Assembly: GCF_007655135.1 (NCBI RefSeq)
Contig: NC_045133.1
Coordinates: 28,679,845 to 28,743,844 of the forward strand
Length of the DNA: 64,000 nucleotides
Direction: 5' to 3'
Source of the DNA: Punica granatum
Taxonomy: Eukaryota > Streptophyta > Magnoliopsida > Myrtales > Lythraceae
Part shown: piece by piece, positions 34,380 through 47,041 of the stretch
How positions within the stretch are numbered: the stretch's first letter is position 1
Layout: each line of letters begins with the position of its first letter
Notes under the pieces: model-generated
Seen by the model: only the letters and a program-made list of their open reading frames with translations
Told to the model about the DNA's origin: nothing
Database searches by the model: none
Made by a program: the position numbers and the translations under genes

Positions 34380-37300
34380 GGCGCTTTCAATTGATTGTGC
34401 GGATATTTATGGTTTGAGGTCTAATAAATAGTGCATGTCATGTGGCGGTCTGGCTCTTTTTTGGCCAAGTTGCCTCTTAGCCCCAGCATCGAATAGGGGC
34501 AATTGGTGGAGTGTGGGGTAGCCTCATTTTTCTATTTTTCTTTTTATTTTTTTTAAACTTCCTTTTCTTTTCCCTTTTAATTTTTTCGAAGCCCCCACCC
34601 CACTGTTTCCTTTTATTTCTTTTTTTGGGCCCAGCCTGCCACTAATATATATATATATATATAATATACATACATATTTGTATTGTTAAAAATTCTATTC
34701 ACGGAAAACAAACACAACACGAAGAACCCATACAATCAACAATTAAGAAAAAAGAGAGAGTTTTGTATGTAGACCCGGTTCGAGGCATGTTATGGAATAC
34801 GCTGACTTCAAAATAAATGCTACCTTGGTGCAATAGCATGGTGACTTCCTACTCCCAAGATATAACGAACCACGCTGGATCTTTTAATGTGCACTGAAAT
34901 AGAAAATTCTAAGAACTTAGAAATTTCTCAATTACTCTTGAAAATTTTGTAATAGAAAGGAGGTTTTTAAACTTATAGTATTTGGAAGAACTTTGGGAGA
35001 TGGAGATGGAGACAGAATTATTGGAAAGGCAAGGGAGTTTTCTGAATAGTTTATAAGAGTGAGAGAGAATGGGTATTTATAATAGTGAACATCATTTTTG
35101 TGTCTTTTCAATATGTAGACAAATTCATTTATAAAATAAATGAATATATCCCTTTAATTAAAATACATGACTCTCTACAATTAAGGAGACTTACCTCCAA
35201 TTATCCAAGAGTCATATCTTTCTACAAATAATCATCCAAGACAATTAATTTCAAATCACCAAAATAAATGATTAATATAAAATAAATCAATATATATATA
35301 TATATATTAATTCGGTCTTCTTTAATGAAAGCCTCTCATTTGAGTTAGGAGAAGTTTCTACATAGAACTTTTAAATAAATCCTAGCTCATATTCAATCAT
35401 CTCTTCGAATTCCATATATTAATATCTAAATAAAAAAAATAAGGATATGAACACAATATATACACATTAAGCAAATTTGAAGACTAAACAGATAAATTTT
35501 TTTTTTCTAGGGTTGGCTGTTTGAACTTAAGTAAGCATATTTAGTTAATCAATTATGTTTCATATTAGATTACATTTTTATTTTGAAAATTACAAGTGGA
35601 TTGTGGAGTATCAAGAAATTTTATTACTAAAAAACTTTTAAAAAATTGCATATTTTCGATGATTGGCTGGTTAATATATGAGAAATTTTTTCGATTCGTG
35701 AACAAATACTGAATATTTAAAGAGTATTTTGGTATAAAAAAATTATTATTAACTCGTGCTCTAAACAACTCGCAGGTCTATACCTAGTTAACCCAATTCC
35801 TCACCAACAAAATTATTACTCCAATCCAATTATCATAGTAAAATTTATTGAACTCATACTATATTTCATTAGTGTTGTATTCCATGAATGTTAGAAACTA
35901 CTCTATATTAATTGCATGTTGTAATACATAAATATAGAATTTTTCAAACAATTAGAAGTTTCCTCTATCATGGGAAATGATCTTCAAAGTGCATGATACT
36001 TTTCAAATTTAATGTGCTAAATCATTATAACATATAAAAGCCAAAAAATGCAATGTGGATGCACTGTTCAAACTCATTTTGGAACCCCTAGCTCTACCAT
36101 GAGTATCCTTGTAATTCCATTCAACGGAATTTTGGCACATTTTTTTTTAAAAGATCAAGTTCAACGAATGATTTCTAATTAGTTATATTATTGATATATA
36201 TTAATTAATTATTAAGATCCTATCACAAATAATGAAAAACTTAACTCGAGATCTAAAAATGGCACTTCAAGATACACAATTTTTAGGTTATTTACATATC
36301 TACGAAAATAATTAAAGTACCATGCAAATTATAAATAGATATATTTCTTTAAAGTTAAATTGGTCATTTTTAGTTATAAAAGTAAAATAATATATTATCT
36401 TTCCACTTTTAATCTTATTAATATTTTACAACTTTTGAAAATACAGTGAACTTTATATTCCAGCAAATTTTCCATGCAACGCACGTGTTATACCCTAATT
36501 TCCCATAAACATAAAAAAATATTTATTTTACTCATTGTCATTCCATTCACTATGCACTTTTCTATACCCCACGCTATCTCTATTTTTTATAAGCACCTAT
36601 ACATATTTTAAGATTATAATTATATGATCTCTCTATGAGTATATTGATTGCTTTATACGTGTAGAGTATGTATTTGTTTATTGTCATCTATGGTATTATG
36701 AGTTTAAATTACTTGGACCCACAAAATTGTCCTATTTGATTGGGGCACATTACTAATAATCTAGACGGCCGTGGTTCCCACTGAAATGATGATGTCACCG
36801 GTTGATTATGTGGATTCCCATTTTGGTGATAATTTTTATTTCCCCCCGCCCCGAAAACACCATTCTCCATTCTCCCATACACTAGTCGGCGACCTCACCA
36901 TGAACCTTGGCACGCCATTACCGCCACCCTCACTCGAGCCACTGTCAAGGCCTTTGTTGACCCCATCGCAGCCACCATCGCTTGTATAAGTAGAGATAAT
37001 TTTTATAAATATCTATTAATATGCTGGAAAAAATAAGGTTTCAAAACGTTAAAATCAACAAAATCATGGTTTTAAAATAGTTCACTGGACATTGTTTCTG
37101 CTTAAAAATCAACACCAAAAGCACTTATGCAACCGTCACTACACTTCCAAACAAGTCTTTAGTTTAAATATGATACAATATATAATAAGATAGAGGAATT
37201 GAAGGACAATATTTTTCCTTTGATATTATTAGCAACTTTCTTTTCTTCCACGTGTCAATCTCGTCTTGTTTTGCTCTTCTCTTAACCTTCCACTTCTACG

Positions 37301-37575
37301 TTCTATTACATTTTTTTTAAAAAAAATTATATGTCCAATTTTTACATTTTATTTTTCTTACCCTTAATTTCATTATTCCTTTTCCCCATTCATCCATCAT
37401 GAGCGTATAAATATTATAACTGGAGTGTGGTTTGCCTAGGCTAAAGCGTGTACTATGCATGGGTAAGTTTCTAGTATAAAATTAATAGAAATTTTATATG
37501 ACCAATTATTTCGCTCGAGTCATGAAAGCAAAAGTATATATTATACTTTAATCAAGCTTGACAGTTTTCCAATAT

Positions 37576-37607
<32 letters not shown>

Positions 37608-38140
37608 CTGTGTATGTGTGTATATATGATCAGTCTAATAGCTAGCACAGCTAGCAAGAACAACAGAAAAATGAGAACTATAGAAGGCAATATTAAAGTG
37701 GGCATTTAGTTTCGGAGCAGAGTGACAACTCTATTTTACTCCATCAAGTGGAGAGAAAATAATTCTTGGAATTTATTATTAAAGAATTAATTGTATTAAT
37801 AGTTAAAAAAAATATATGAAAAAATTTATTATAAAATTGAAAAAGAATATAAAAAAGTAACGAATGGTTTGAATAATTTAATATTAAAAAATTAATTGTA
37901 ATTAATAATGGTTTAAAAAAATATGTGAGAGAATTTATCATTGAATTGGAGAAAAAAATAAAAAAAGTAATGATTTTATTATTGAATTTAGTGAAAAATA
38001 GACTAGTGAAGAGGGGATTAGATTTATTGTCTATCCATTTATTTATCTTTTATATTATTTTAATAATTTACTTTATTGTCTTATATATTTTGCTTAATCT
38101 TTTATAAATAAAATAAGAAGGATGAAAAATTTGCTTATTT
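34380..38140. other. Intergenic, no gene seen
   Basis: AT-rich with (TA)n tracts near 34648-34663, 35289-35307 and 37570-37607. The GC-richer piece 36765-36990 keeps an open frame of 72 codons full of Pro/Ser/Leu and CCACC motifs. It resembles the interior of the MITE-like element at 7914-8231 and is not called as a gene. ATGCAACGCACGTG (about 36474-36487) and the CTAGTAT box at 37470-37476 resemble decayed Helitron ends. Confidence 0.4.
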
Positions 38141-38144
38141 TTTA

Positions 38145-39340
38145 GTGACGTTAGGGAGAAAGCAAACGTATTTTGCACTCTCGCAAATTTTTAATTTTAT
38201 ATTATTTTAAGTTTAATTTGTTATCTTATTTATTTTGTTTAAATCTCGTATATAATTTTGTCTTATTAGGCTATGTAAAAATAAAAAAAATATTATTTAA
38301 TTCATAATAAAGGAAAGTTAAATAGTCGGTCTTATGACCTTTTCTTTTTGTGCTCAACTCTTTTGTTACCATTCTCACAAAAAATAAAAGATGTATAATA
38401 GTACGCAATAAGACGCCATGCAGGAGAATACTCTTTATTGGACCATCTGCATGGTCTGTGCCCAAACTTACATGTCCGTGGGCACACGTGGACCGCGGGA
38501 TTAGTCGGGCGAAACCCGAACACTATCGTTATCTAAAAAAAGAAAAAGATTTGAGGGGATAAAAAATTTATAATTTTCTAGGAAATTTACCATAATATTT
38601 ATTCTTTCTCTGTCATATCTTGTAAATAATGACAACTATTTTTAATAATTTTTTGGATATTACAACAAAAAAAAATCATTAGTAAATTAGTGAGATGAAA
38701 AATAAAGAATACAAAGCCTATATTCGAAGTGGGAAAATATAGTTGTACATCCATGGCAAAGCACAAGCAGCAATACGCCAGTAAAAGCACATAAACTTAT
38801 ATACTTTTGAGCGACAATACGAGGGAGAATAGGAAAGTTTCCGTACTCATGCAAACCTTTGTAATTTTATATAATTTTGATAATTTATTTTATTATTATA
38901 TAATTTATTTAAGAAAATAATAAAAAAGAAAATTTTCTCCGCATGATGCATACGTATTTTGTTTCATTAGGCGATTTAAAAGTGAAAATAAATATATTAT
39001 TTGATATGTTAAAAAGGAAACGAAATAATTGGTCCTATTACGTACTTTTTTTTTTGCGCTCGATCCCTCTTGTTATCTTTCCCATCAAAAAGAGAAAAAA
39101 AGAATAGTAGCATGTGATAAACCAGAGATGAGACCTTAAGTTCATGATTTTCTGGGTAAGTTAGTATAATACTTATTCTTTCTTTCTCATATCCTACAAA
39201 AAAAATTCTTCAATATTACAACAAAAAAGTTCACCTGTAAATTAGTAAGAAAAGAAATAGAGATATAAAGCCCATACGAAAAGTATGAAAAAAAGAAGTG
39301 CCGTATACCTATGGCAAAGTATGAGCAGCAATATGCTTAC
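38145..39340 (+). repeat. Diverged direct duplication of ~600 bp
   Basis: 38145-38790 and about 38825-39340 share a long series of matches in the same order: TTTTGTCTTATTAGGC/TTTTGTTTCATTAGGC, GGTCYTAT, TTTGCGCTCGA/TTTGTGCTCAA, ATAATATTTATTCTTTCT, TATTACAACAAAAAA, AATTAGT.AGA and ATGGCAAAG.A.GAGCAGCAATA. The first copy holds an extra GC-richer piece at about 38405-38540, absent from the second. Non-coding. Confidence 0.6.
38405..38540. mobile_element. Insertion-like GC-richer segment within duplication copy 1
   Basis: Present only in the first copy of the 600-bp duplication. It contains CATGTCCGTGGGCACACG and CGGGATTAGTCGGGCGAAAC, motifs I associate with a dispersed plant repeat. Exact ends and class are undetermined. 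Confidence 0.3.
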
Positions 39341-39692
39341 ATATATACATATATATCACACAGGTGAGTTCTTTTTTTGGCGATGGAACAGAGAGCATAT
39401 AGTGTTGGTTGGAATGACACTGGGTCAAGCTACAAGGGATATATTGGGGATGGGATGCTGTTGGTGATTTATTCTGATCATACAATCACTTCAGTCGGTA
39501 CGAAATAGATATGCATTTTGTTTACACAAAAAAAAAAATCCTTTCTTTTGCTGAAGGACCATTATTATATCTTCCATTAATTATTAGAGAAAAAACAGAT
39601 TTTACCCAGAAAAATCCATTTTATGTGTCGGAAAATGCCCGAAAAAAGAGAACTATATATATATATATATATACCCTTAGGCCATGTTGATC

Positions 39693-39847
39693 AATAACAG
39701 CCAGGGCTTATCCCGTGCATAAATCAATTTTCAACCTGCATATCTTAGTTAGATCGCAGGTGTCTCTCTCTTTTCTCTACCTGCGATCTAACTAAGATAT
39801 GCAGGTTGAAAATTGATTTATGTACGGGACAAGTCCTGGCTGTTATT
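39693..39847. repeat. Near-perfect 69-bp-arm hairpin
   Basis: The left arm, 39693-39761, starts AATAACAGCCAGGG and ends TAGATCGCAGGT. The right arm, 39779-39847, is its reverse complement with three differences in 69 positions. Two of the three would be G-U wobbles in a plus-strand RNA. The loop (39762-39778) is a 17-base pyrimidine tract, GTCTCTCTCTTTTCTCT. No target duplication is apparent. It may be a very young foldback element or an RNA hairpin precursor (miRNA or siRNA source). There is no match to a conserved miRNA that I can recall. Confidence 0.85.
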
Positions 39848-39849
39848 CT

Positions 39850-42800
39850 GACCTCTCCAAAAAAGTTGTAGATCGTCCATGAGGCTCAATAACGGAATTA
39901 AAACTTGGTTGATTTGAAAATTTTTAATATATGATGTGAGGCACTAGGTTGATTTGAAAATTATAATTATATCATGTGAGGCGTATATAAATCTAAGCAA
40001 ATATCTATATTACTTTTATCAATTATAAGGGGTTTATATATAGGCCTGCTTCTAATACAAGGAAATTAATTATTTGTTTTTTTAATGAACAATTACATCA
40101 TTATTAATTTTTAGGTGTTAAAACCCTAAGAAATTATTGCGCTTGATACTTTGCCCAGATATATGCTTATGTGATTGGACCAATCATGGTAGTGAGAACA
40201 CGTGGCATCATCCTCATATGTCTAATGTACAAATAATTAATACACAAATTGAACAATTACTTTGCTTCAATTTTACTATGAAAAAAATGCTTCATGTATA
40301 TTGAGAAATTATTTTAAAATGATATTCCAAAATTAAAGCAAAGTAATTGTTCAATTTATACAAATAACAGTTTGTATAGATTATTGTAAGTTCTAATAGA
40401 TTTATAGATACGTATGAAACTAGATATTTGATTCTGAACATATGTATATACAATACTAAAATTCGAGACAGTATGTCGAGAAGTGCTACACTGAACGGAG
40501 AAGGCTTTTCCTTGCGTGACCCTTCGTGTGATCGACAATAACAATGTGACAAGTGGTGTAATGTTGTGATGACATCTCGCTTTTGAAACGGAAATGACAT
40601 ACAATGGAAGACTAAAAGACTAACATATAATGAATCTATTTAATTGCTAAGTTGACTCTTCCATACACCATTTTCATGAAAGGGAGACGGAGTATTATGG
40701 AGAAGTATTGTTGTTTTGCCTAAAGAAATTTACTGATTTGCATGAAATTATTGGAAATTACTTCACAGAAGAACCTGTGAGATATTATCACGCAAAGATT
40801 TCATGCATCTCATCATTTTTTCTAATTCAAAGTGATTATATTGAATCCTTTTTCTGGTCCAATACTTCTTTTAGGCTGTATTCGATGATCGATTATGTTC
40901 TAGGTATGCATTTGGAACTAGGATGGTCATCGGAAACATGCTTTGATAAATGATATGAATAAAACACTTGAATTTGCCAGAATTCGGATGGATCAAGATG
41001 CAAAATTTTTCTTCACATTTTCTTGAGATGCTTCTTAAATGGAAAACTCATTTTTATAGAGGTTCTAACAAAAGAATTTATATTAGTAATTTTAGAAGTT
41101 ATTGAATAATTTTAACTCGCGCATGCGCTGGCATGTCCGACTAGTTTAAATAAAATTGAAAGAAGAAAACAGTTGGATGCAATAACTCTAGCTCGTGCGT
41201 ATGTGTCGGACCGTCATCTTGTTAGATGAAAATAACTTAAGGCAATCCAAGTTGTAATAAACTCAATACCTATGTTATCATTTATTTCTTATTTCATTTG
41301 CACTATAATTAAAATGCTAGCAATACTAAAATGAAGTTCACCGAAACAAAAAAATGAAACTCGGGAATCTACCTAGAAAAGGAAATTCAGCACGATCTTC
41401 CCAGTAATAATAAGAAGAATTCTGCCCAACATATTTTTCTTTTGGCTAAATAATATTTCTTTTTTTTAATTAGTACAGATTACAGTCCATCTTTTATTTC
41501 TTAAGTTATATATATATATATATTTTGGGAGAAGTATTTCTTAAGTTATAGTTAGATGGTATATATACTTGTGCCTACTATTTCCATCAAAAGAAAAGTG
41601 TGCCAAATAATTTTTAGTCATTTTTCCATTTATTTTTCCATATTTATGTTAAAATTTGGTCATAATAAATTAGTACCCTCATAGAGAAACAATTCGACTG
41701 GAGTTGGAGTAAAGTAGATAACCGGAAAAAGAAAAATTAGGGACACTTCCCCAATTTTGAAATACTTTTACCCATTTTTCCATTTATTTTACCCTAGTAA
41801 CGTTAGAATTGTGACGCTTGTCTCAGCATAGCCAATCACGTCACCAAAAAGATGGCGACTCCAATAACTCGTCACCATAGGTCCTCTATAGCATCACGAT
41901 AGATCTTTTTTTTGTTTAGTGAGTAGTTTTGACAATATGATTTTTTTTTCCTTTAATAAACATATGAGGAGAATGCTACACATGCCTCCTCATTACAACA
42001 ATAGTAGATCCAATCATGTAATTGTTCACCTTGGGTGAGGTATTCCCGCATAATAATTTCTCAGCTCGATGAAGAGAACTCTTTTTGTTTTCCTTTTCTT
42101 TCTTTCCTTTTAAAAAAATATTTAACATTACTTGCTGCAAATTGACATCTCAAAACTTCTTGTTATTTCAGTAAACCTATTCTTGATAATTTATTTTTGC
42201 TCTGATGAAACATTAAGAGTCAAAGATGTACACACTAATTCGCGGCAACTTGCGCCCTATATTGGATTAAGGAAACATATTATATATATATATATATATG
42301 TATGTGTATATCTGGGAAATCAAGAGTGATGCATGCATGTGAGTAACTATTCCCTCGATCGCCTTAGAAAAAGAAAGAAAGCTGTACGCGGCAACAGTAC
42401 GGCTAAAGATCTGACCTATACTACGAACCAAACCTCCACCCCTTAAAAGAGCCCGAGAGAATCTACTACCACATGGCCTCCATAAGTGAGAAATTGTGGT
42501 ACGAGGATATCTGATATAAACTGGTGAGATTAAGTATTATAATCGAAACATTTGTCAATAATATTAAGTGTCCAATTAATAACAAGACAATAACGATATA
42601 ATACCCCTCAATTATAGAGTCATTCAAATATGTCATTTAAGGAAATAATTTTTATAACCAGAATAAAAAAAATAATAATTATAGAAAGTAACTCATACAA
42701 TATTCTAAATCCCTAAAATATATATCTTGAGATCCCTAGACTCTTAAAAAAAACCCTAAGATGCATAACCGGAAACCCTATATAACCCAATATATTACCT

Positions 42801-43270
42801 TAAACTAACCCTATAAATCTTAAAATCCTGTTTTATGGTTTAAGAGTTCTATACTTATTTTTAGAAATAATTTAGGGTCATAGAGTTTTAGAGTTATACA
42901 ATTCTAAGGTCTTTTGGGGATTAAGGGTTATTTTTTGTTAATTACGATTCTATTTTAATATTTGGACTATTTATTTTTTAAAAAAAAAATTTGGGTGTAA
43001 AATATTATTTCCTGAAATGTTATATAGATGACTTTTAATTGAGGTATATTTTAGGTAATGTTATTGTCATTATCAATTGCACATGTGATGTACGTCCAAT
43101 TATAATATTTGGTCTCGCTATCTCATATGAGGTATTCTCGTGCAATATTTACCTTTGTTCTCTCACATGCACTTACCAAATATTTTTCTTTTTCTTTTTT
43201 TATGTCAAGCATATCTAATTTATGCCATGAAAGCATGCATATTTTATTTTAATTTTTTTTGTTGCGTCTT
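39850..43270. other. Intergenic, no gene seen
   Basis: AT-rich. It holds a 29-bp-arm inverted repeat (40246-40274 and 40329-40357, 28 of 29 matching, 54-base loop). A Helitron-like end occurs at about 41117-41141 (CGCGCATGCGCTGG...GACTAGTTT). (TA)n tracts lie at 41510-41524 and 42279-42300. The short ORFs (40292-40604, 40708-40953, 42132-42329) have no recognisable domain. Confidence 0.4.
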
Positions 43271-43274
43271 ATGG

Positions 43275-43440
43275 TTTTCGAAAGTTCAACGGGTCCCCGA
43301 TTAATTCAATTTAAGCTAGGTTAGCCCACTAAGGAATAAAACTCTCTCAAAATAGATTTTTACAATTCACAAGACTCAAACTCGAGATCCTTGCTTATCG
43401 AAAATAAATATCGAATCGTTTGAACCAATCCATATCAATA
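43275..43440 (-). mobile_element. SINE-like repeat
   Basis: On the minus strand, GGTTCAAACGATTCGAT followed by CAAGGATCTCGAGTTTGAGTC resembles the A and B boxes of a tRNA-derived pol III promoter. The same sequence family appears at the right edge of the window (63861-64000), sharing GTCCCC.ATTA, AAGCTRGGT, CACTAAG.A.TAAAACTCT and the B-box end. Target duplications are not resolved. Confidence 0.35.
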
Positions 43441-43444
43441 AGGA

Positions 43445-43925
43445 TGCACATTTTATTGAATTGCAGTTTGCAAGTTTTCTCTTTCTAATTTATCCTTCCA
43501 ATTTGAGAGAACTGTATACCGGACAGTGCATAGCTGAAACTCTTCTTTGTTTATTTGTACAGGAGATTTTGTGATAATATATATACACACATATAACGAA
43601 TTCATGCTGCATATGCGGAAATCAATGAGTATATGGAGGGAAAATGTATGCTGTTGTTCTTTATCCAAAGAAAAGGAAAAATATGCATGTGGTAGTTATG
43701 AGTTTCATCAGGTTTCGACGTTTATTTATTCAGAAAAGAAAACAGATTAATGCACTTATATAATTAGGATGCGAGTTAGAAGTATATGACGAAGTCTCGG
43801 GAAAAAAAATAGAAGTATATGAAGACCGCCAATATGTATATCATTATATGTATATATGTACATATACCTATTAATTAATAATGTCTGATATATTATTAAC
43901 GAACGACCAATCGAGATCATATGTG

Positions 43926-43962
<37 letters not shown>

Positions 43963-45175
43963 AGACAGGGCTAGCTAGTTAGATGATAAGACCGTATTGA
44001 ATGAGAATGGAATTTGTTCGCCTCCATCACATCAAACATACTTGCGCAGATAAGGTGGGAAAAAGGAGGGAAAAAAGCACCTGCAAGTGTTACTTTCATG
44101 TGCATGCTATAAATATTATTAAACTTATTATATATATATATATATATCGCTCTAAACCTCAAACATGAATATTTGACGAGAGTATCTTATTACCTTAAAC
44201 TTTTGTTGGACCAAAAGGAAAAAAAAAAGAAAAAAGTTGCACCTTTTTCCTTCAAAGCAATGTACAATTAAAGGCCCCTAGCAAGCTTAGTCGCAATTAT
44301 CTGTTCTTTCCGATTTGGCTCCTCTTTTATGGAAGTGCTTTTCTGTTTAGTTTGAATAAATAAATAAATAAATAAATAAATAATATATATATATATATAT
44401 ATATATTGGTATCTGGTTCAAAAAGATCACCTGAATGACATGAAACAGAAGCATATGAAAATCTCTCAATATCTCCAAAAGATTCCACATATATTCCTCA
44501 ACTTTGATTTCTTCGCTAGCTTGCTACCCCACATTGAAGATCAAGTTTCTTTGATAATCATGTGTTTATGCGTTTGCCAGTCGAACCTTGCCTAAAATAT
44601 CCTCGCTACTCAAAATCTAAAATAATAATAATAATAATAATAATCGAAGATGGTATAATACAATGCGTATATTCTCACCTGATAATCAAGAGGTTTCATA
44701 TTCGATACTTGGTGAGACTATCGCCCGTTAATAAGTTTTTAAAATTATTATATCTTTATACTAGACCATTGAGTCTCCCTTGTAATCGAAAAATAAAAAG
44801 ATCTCGCTATCCTGCGTGACATTTGTGCATATAAAATCTAATATTTCCTTCTTCTTCTTATTATTGTTATTATTTTTTGGAGTGATCCACCTGGTACAAT
44901 GGGCCCCTATAACTAATCTAAATTTGATCCGATTCGATCCTCTTCTAATTATGAATTTTTTTATATTTATAAATATTCAAATTCAAGACTTAACAGAAAA
45001 AAAAGTGTTGAACTGTCTCAGTCAACCCACATCAGTTCTTTCCTTGGAATACATGAGAGATCAATATTAGGGAAGGAGATCGAGCGCACTGGTCGTACAC
45101 ATAAGAAGAAGCCAAAACTTAAGAAAATATTTGCCCGGGATCGCCCCAAAAAATGAAGGCAGTAAAAAAGAGGGG

Positions 45176-45209
<34 letters not shown>

Positions 45210-46860
45210 CTGACATGAGACAGAAAGTAATATTATTTCTCTTTTAAAGTCCAATCATAAGAAATGAACGTTAATCTTTGTCTAATAGTAAAAAATAGAT
45301 TAAAAAAATCAAATTTAAAATTCCTCAATTACTATACGAGATTATTGTACGTTATCTTTCTCAAAAAATTTTAATTTGTAGATTTTTCTTTTTTATGGTA
45401 AACTCTCTTCCTTCTTCAAAGCTGCTCCCTCCTCAGTGTGCCCTTCTCAGATTATACTCAAACCAATTTGCCTGCACTGAGGACCGCTGAGACTACTTTT
45501 TTAACTTTATGATTTGCCTGAGCTGTATGCTTAAGGGTATGCTTGCAAGGAATAAGTCGTCCCAGCTATATATCAATCTGCCGAGTGCCAACACAAGTGG
45601 GCTGGTCTATACATACGGTCGGCCAACTATCTCATGTTCAAGCATGCATGTTGTCCCCTGGACCAATTTCTTGAGCATAAGATCACTACAGCACATCACT
45701 GCGATTGCGGTGAAAATATTCCTAGCTAGACACACAGACAACTATTGCATGTGGTTTCTATTCTCTTACTCTCTCTCTCTCTCTCTCTGACACTCTCTGC
45801 GTGCAAAGCTGAGAACCAATTGGTCAAAAGATTTTTCTTTCTTTGTTTTACTCGAATTGGTCAAAGATTTGTCATGCTCTTTATTTATTTATTTGTTTAT
45901 TTTTTGGATTAATGACTATATTGTTGATTACAAACACAAACAACATACAAAGGGCAAAAGCTCACTCGCCAAATGCTATTAGTACTGATTAAAAACCGCA
46001 AAGCAACAAAAAGAAGAGAGCCCCAGAAGACAGAGGCTCAACTAGCATAATAAAACATGCTCAAGAACAACAGAATTGATATGGCACCAATTTGACTGAA
46101 GCATACATTTAGGTCTCGATACCCAAACTAACACACAAAAGCAAAAACAGAGTTTGCAAAATGCATAATCAATCTTTGGGACAGATAAAACCTTCATCTT
46201 CTATATGATTTTAGGAAAAACTATCAAAATGGTTATTGAAAGATTTTAAAATTAATAAATTATTATTTGAAAGATTTTTTAAAACAAAATGATCATTGAA
46301 ATATCAGTATCCATAATATTTTGATACCACCGTCAATATTCCATAAGTGAAGTTACAAAAAAATGACATGGACGCTTATGTGGCATTTAGTAGACAAACG
46401 ATCCAGATTAACATTGCACATCATTATATACGACGTTGTTTTTGTCCTCCAGTTAAAAAAAAAAAAATCCGGTCCACACTCGTCGTCACCATCATCCCCT
46501 CCGTCCCCCATCTACAGTCAAATTTAGGGCAAGCTACATATTACAAAATAGAGCACAAAACATAAAGAGTTTGGACACACGGACTTAGACCAGACGAACC
46601 CGACGTCGCCCCTCATCAGAATAGTAGTTTTCCGGGCTTAAAAGACTCAAAGATTCCTTTCACCTATATACATATATATAATGAGTTCAGAAGAGTTTTA
46701 CGATAATAGCGTCAAATCTGATCATTCCGTCGAAAGAGCAATTAATACAGTTCACTTCGCTTGACCTATTAATTCACTGTCGTCTTCTGGATCCTTAACC
46801 CTTGTAATTAATACTCCTACAAATAGCCAGTCAAGCTCTTTATCTACATACATATATACT
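43445..46860. other. Intergenic, microsatellite-rich, no gene seen
   Basis: Contains (AT)n 43929-43959, (AT)n 44128-44147, (AATA)n then (AT)n 44355-44405, (AAT)n 44622-44643, (GA)n 45175-45203 and (CT)n 45770-45788. The stretch 44660-44730 has weak tRNA-like boxes, possibly a SINE remnant. The stretch 46215-46400 (ATGGTTATTGAAAGA, TGATCATTGAAA repeats) looks like a decayed MITE. Open frames of 60-108 codons carry no domain I recognise. Confidence 0.4.
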
Positions 46861-47041
46861 AAGGGCCCGTTTGGTTAGTGAGTTAAAATCACCATGATTT
46901 TAACTTTAACTTTAACTCTACACTACACAACAAAACACACATTTGAAAAGTCAAACTGGTGGGGCTCATATCTTATTCAAACACACAATCTCATTATACA
47001 CAATTATCTACTACATCCATTCATTTTATTTATTACCGACT

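Noticed and set aside
34774..34790. GGTTCGAGGC motif suggesting a tRNA B box
   Set aside because: No matching A box or cloverleaf can be formed around it. I found no convincing tRNA gene anywhere in the window.
36771..36989. 72-codon frame starting MVPTEMMMSP
   Set aside because: Proline/serine-rich, no domain, no splice continuation found, and similar in composition to MITE interiors elsewhere in the window.
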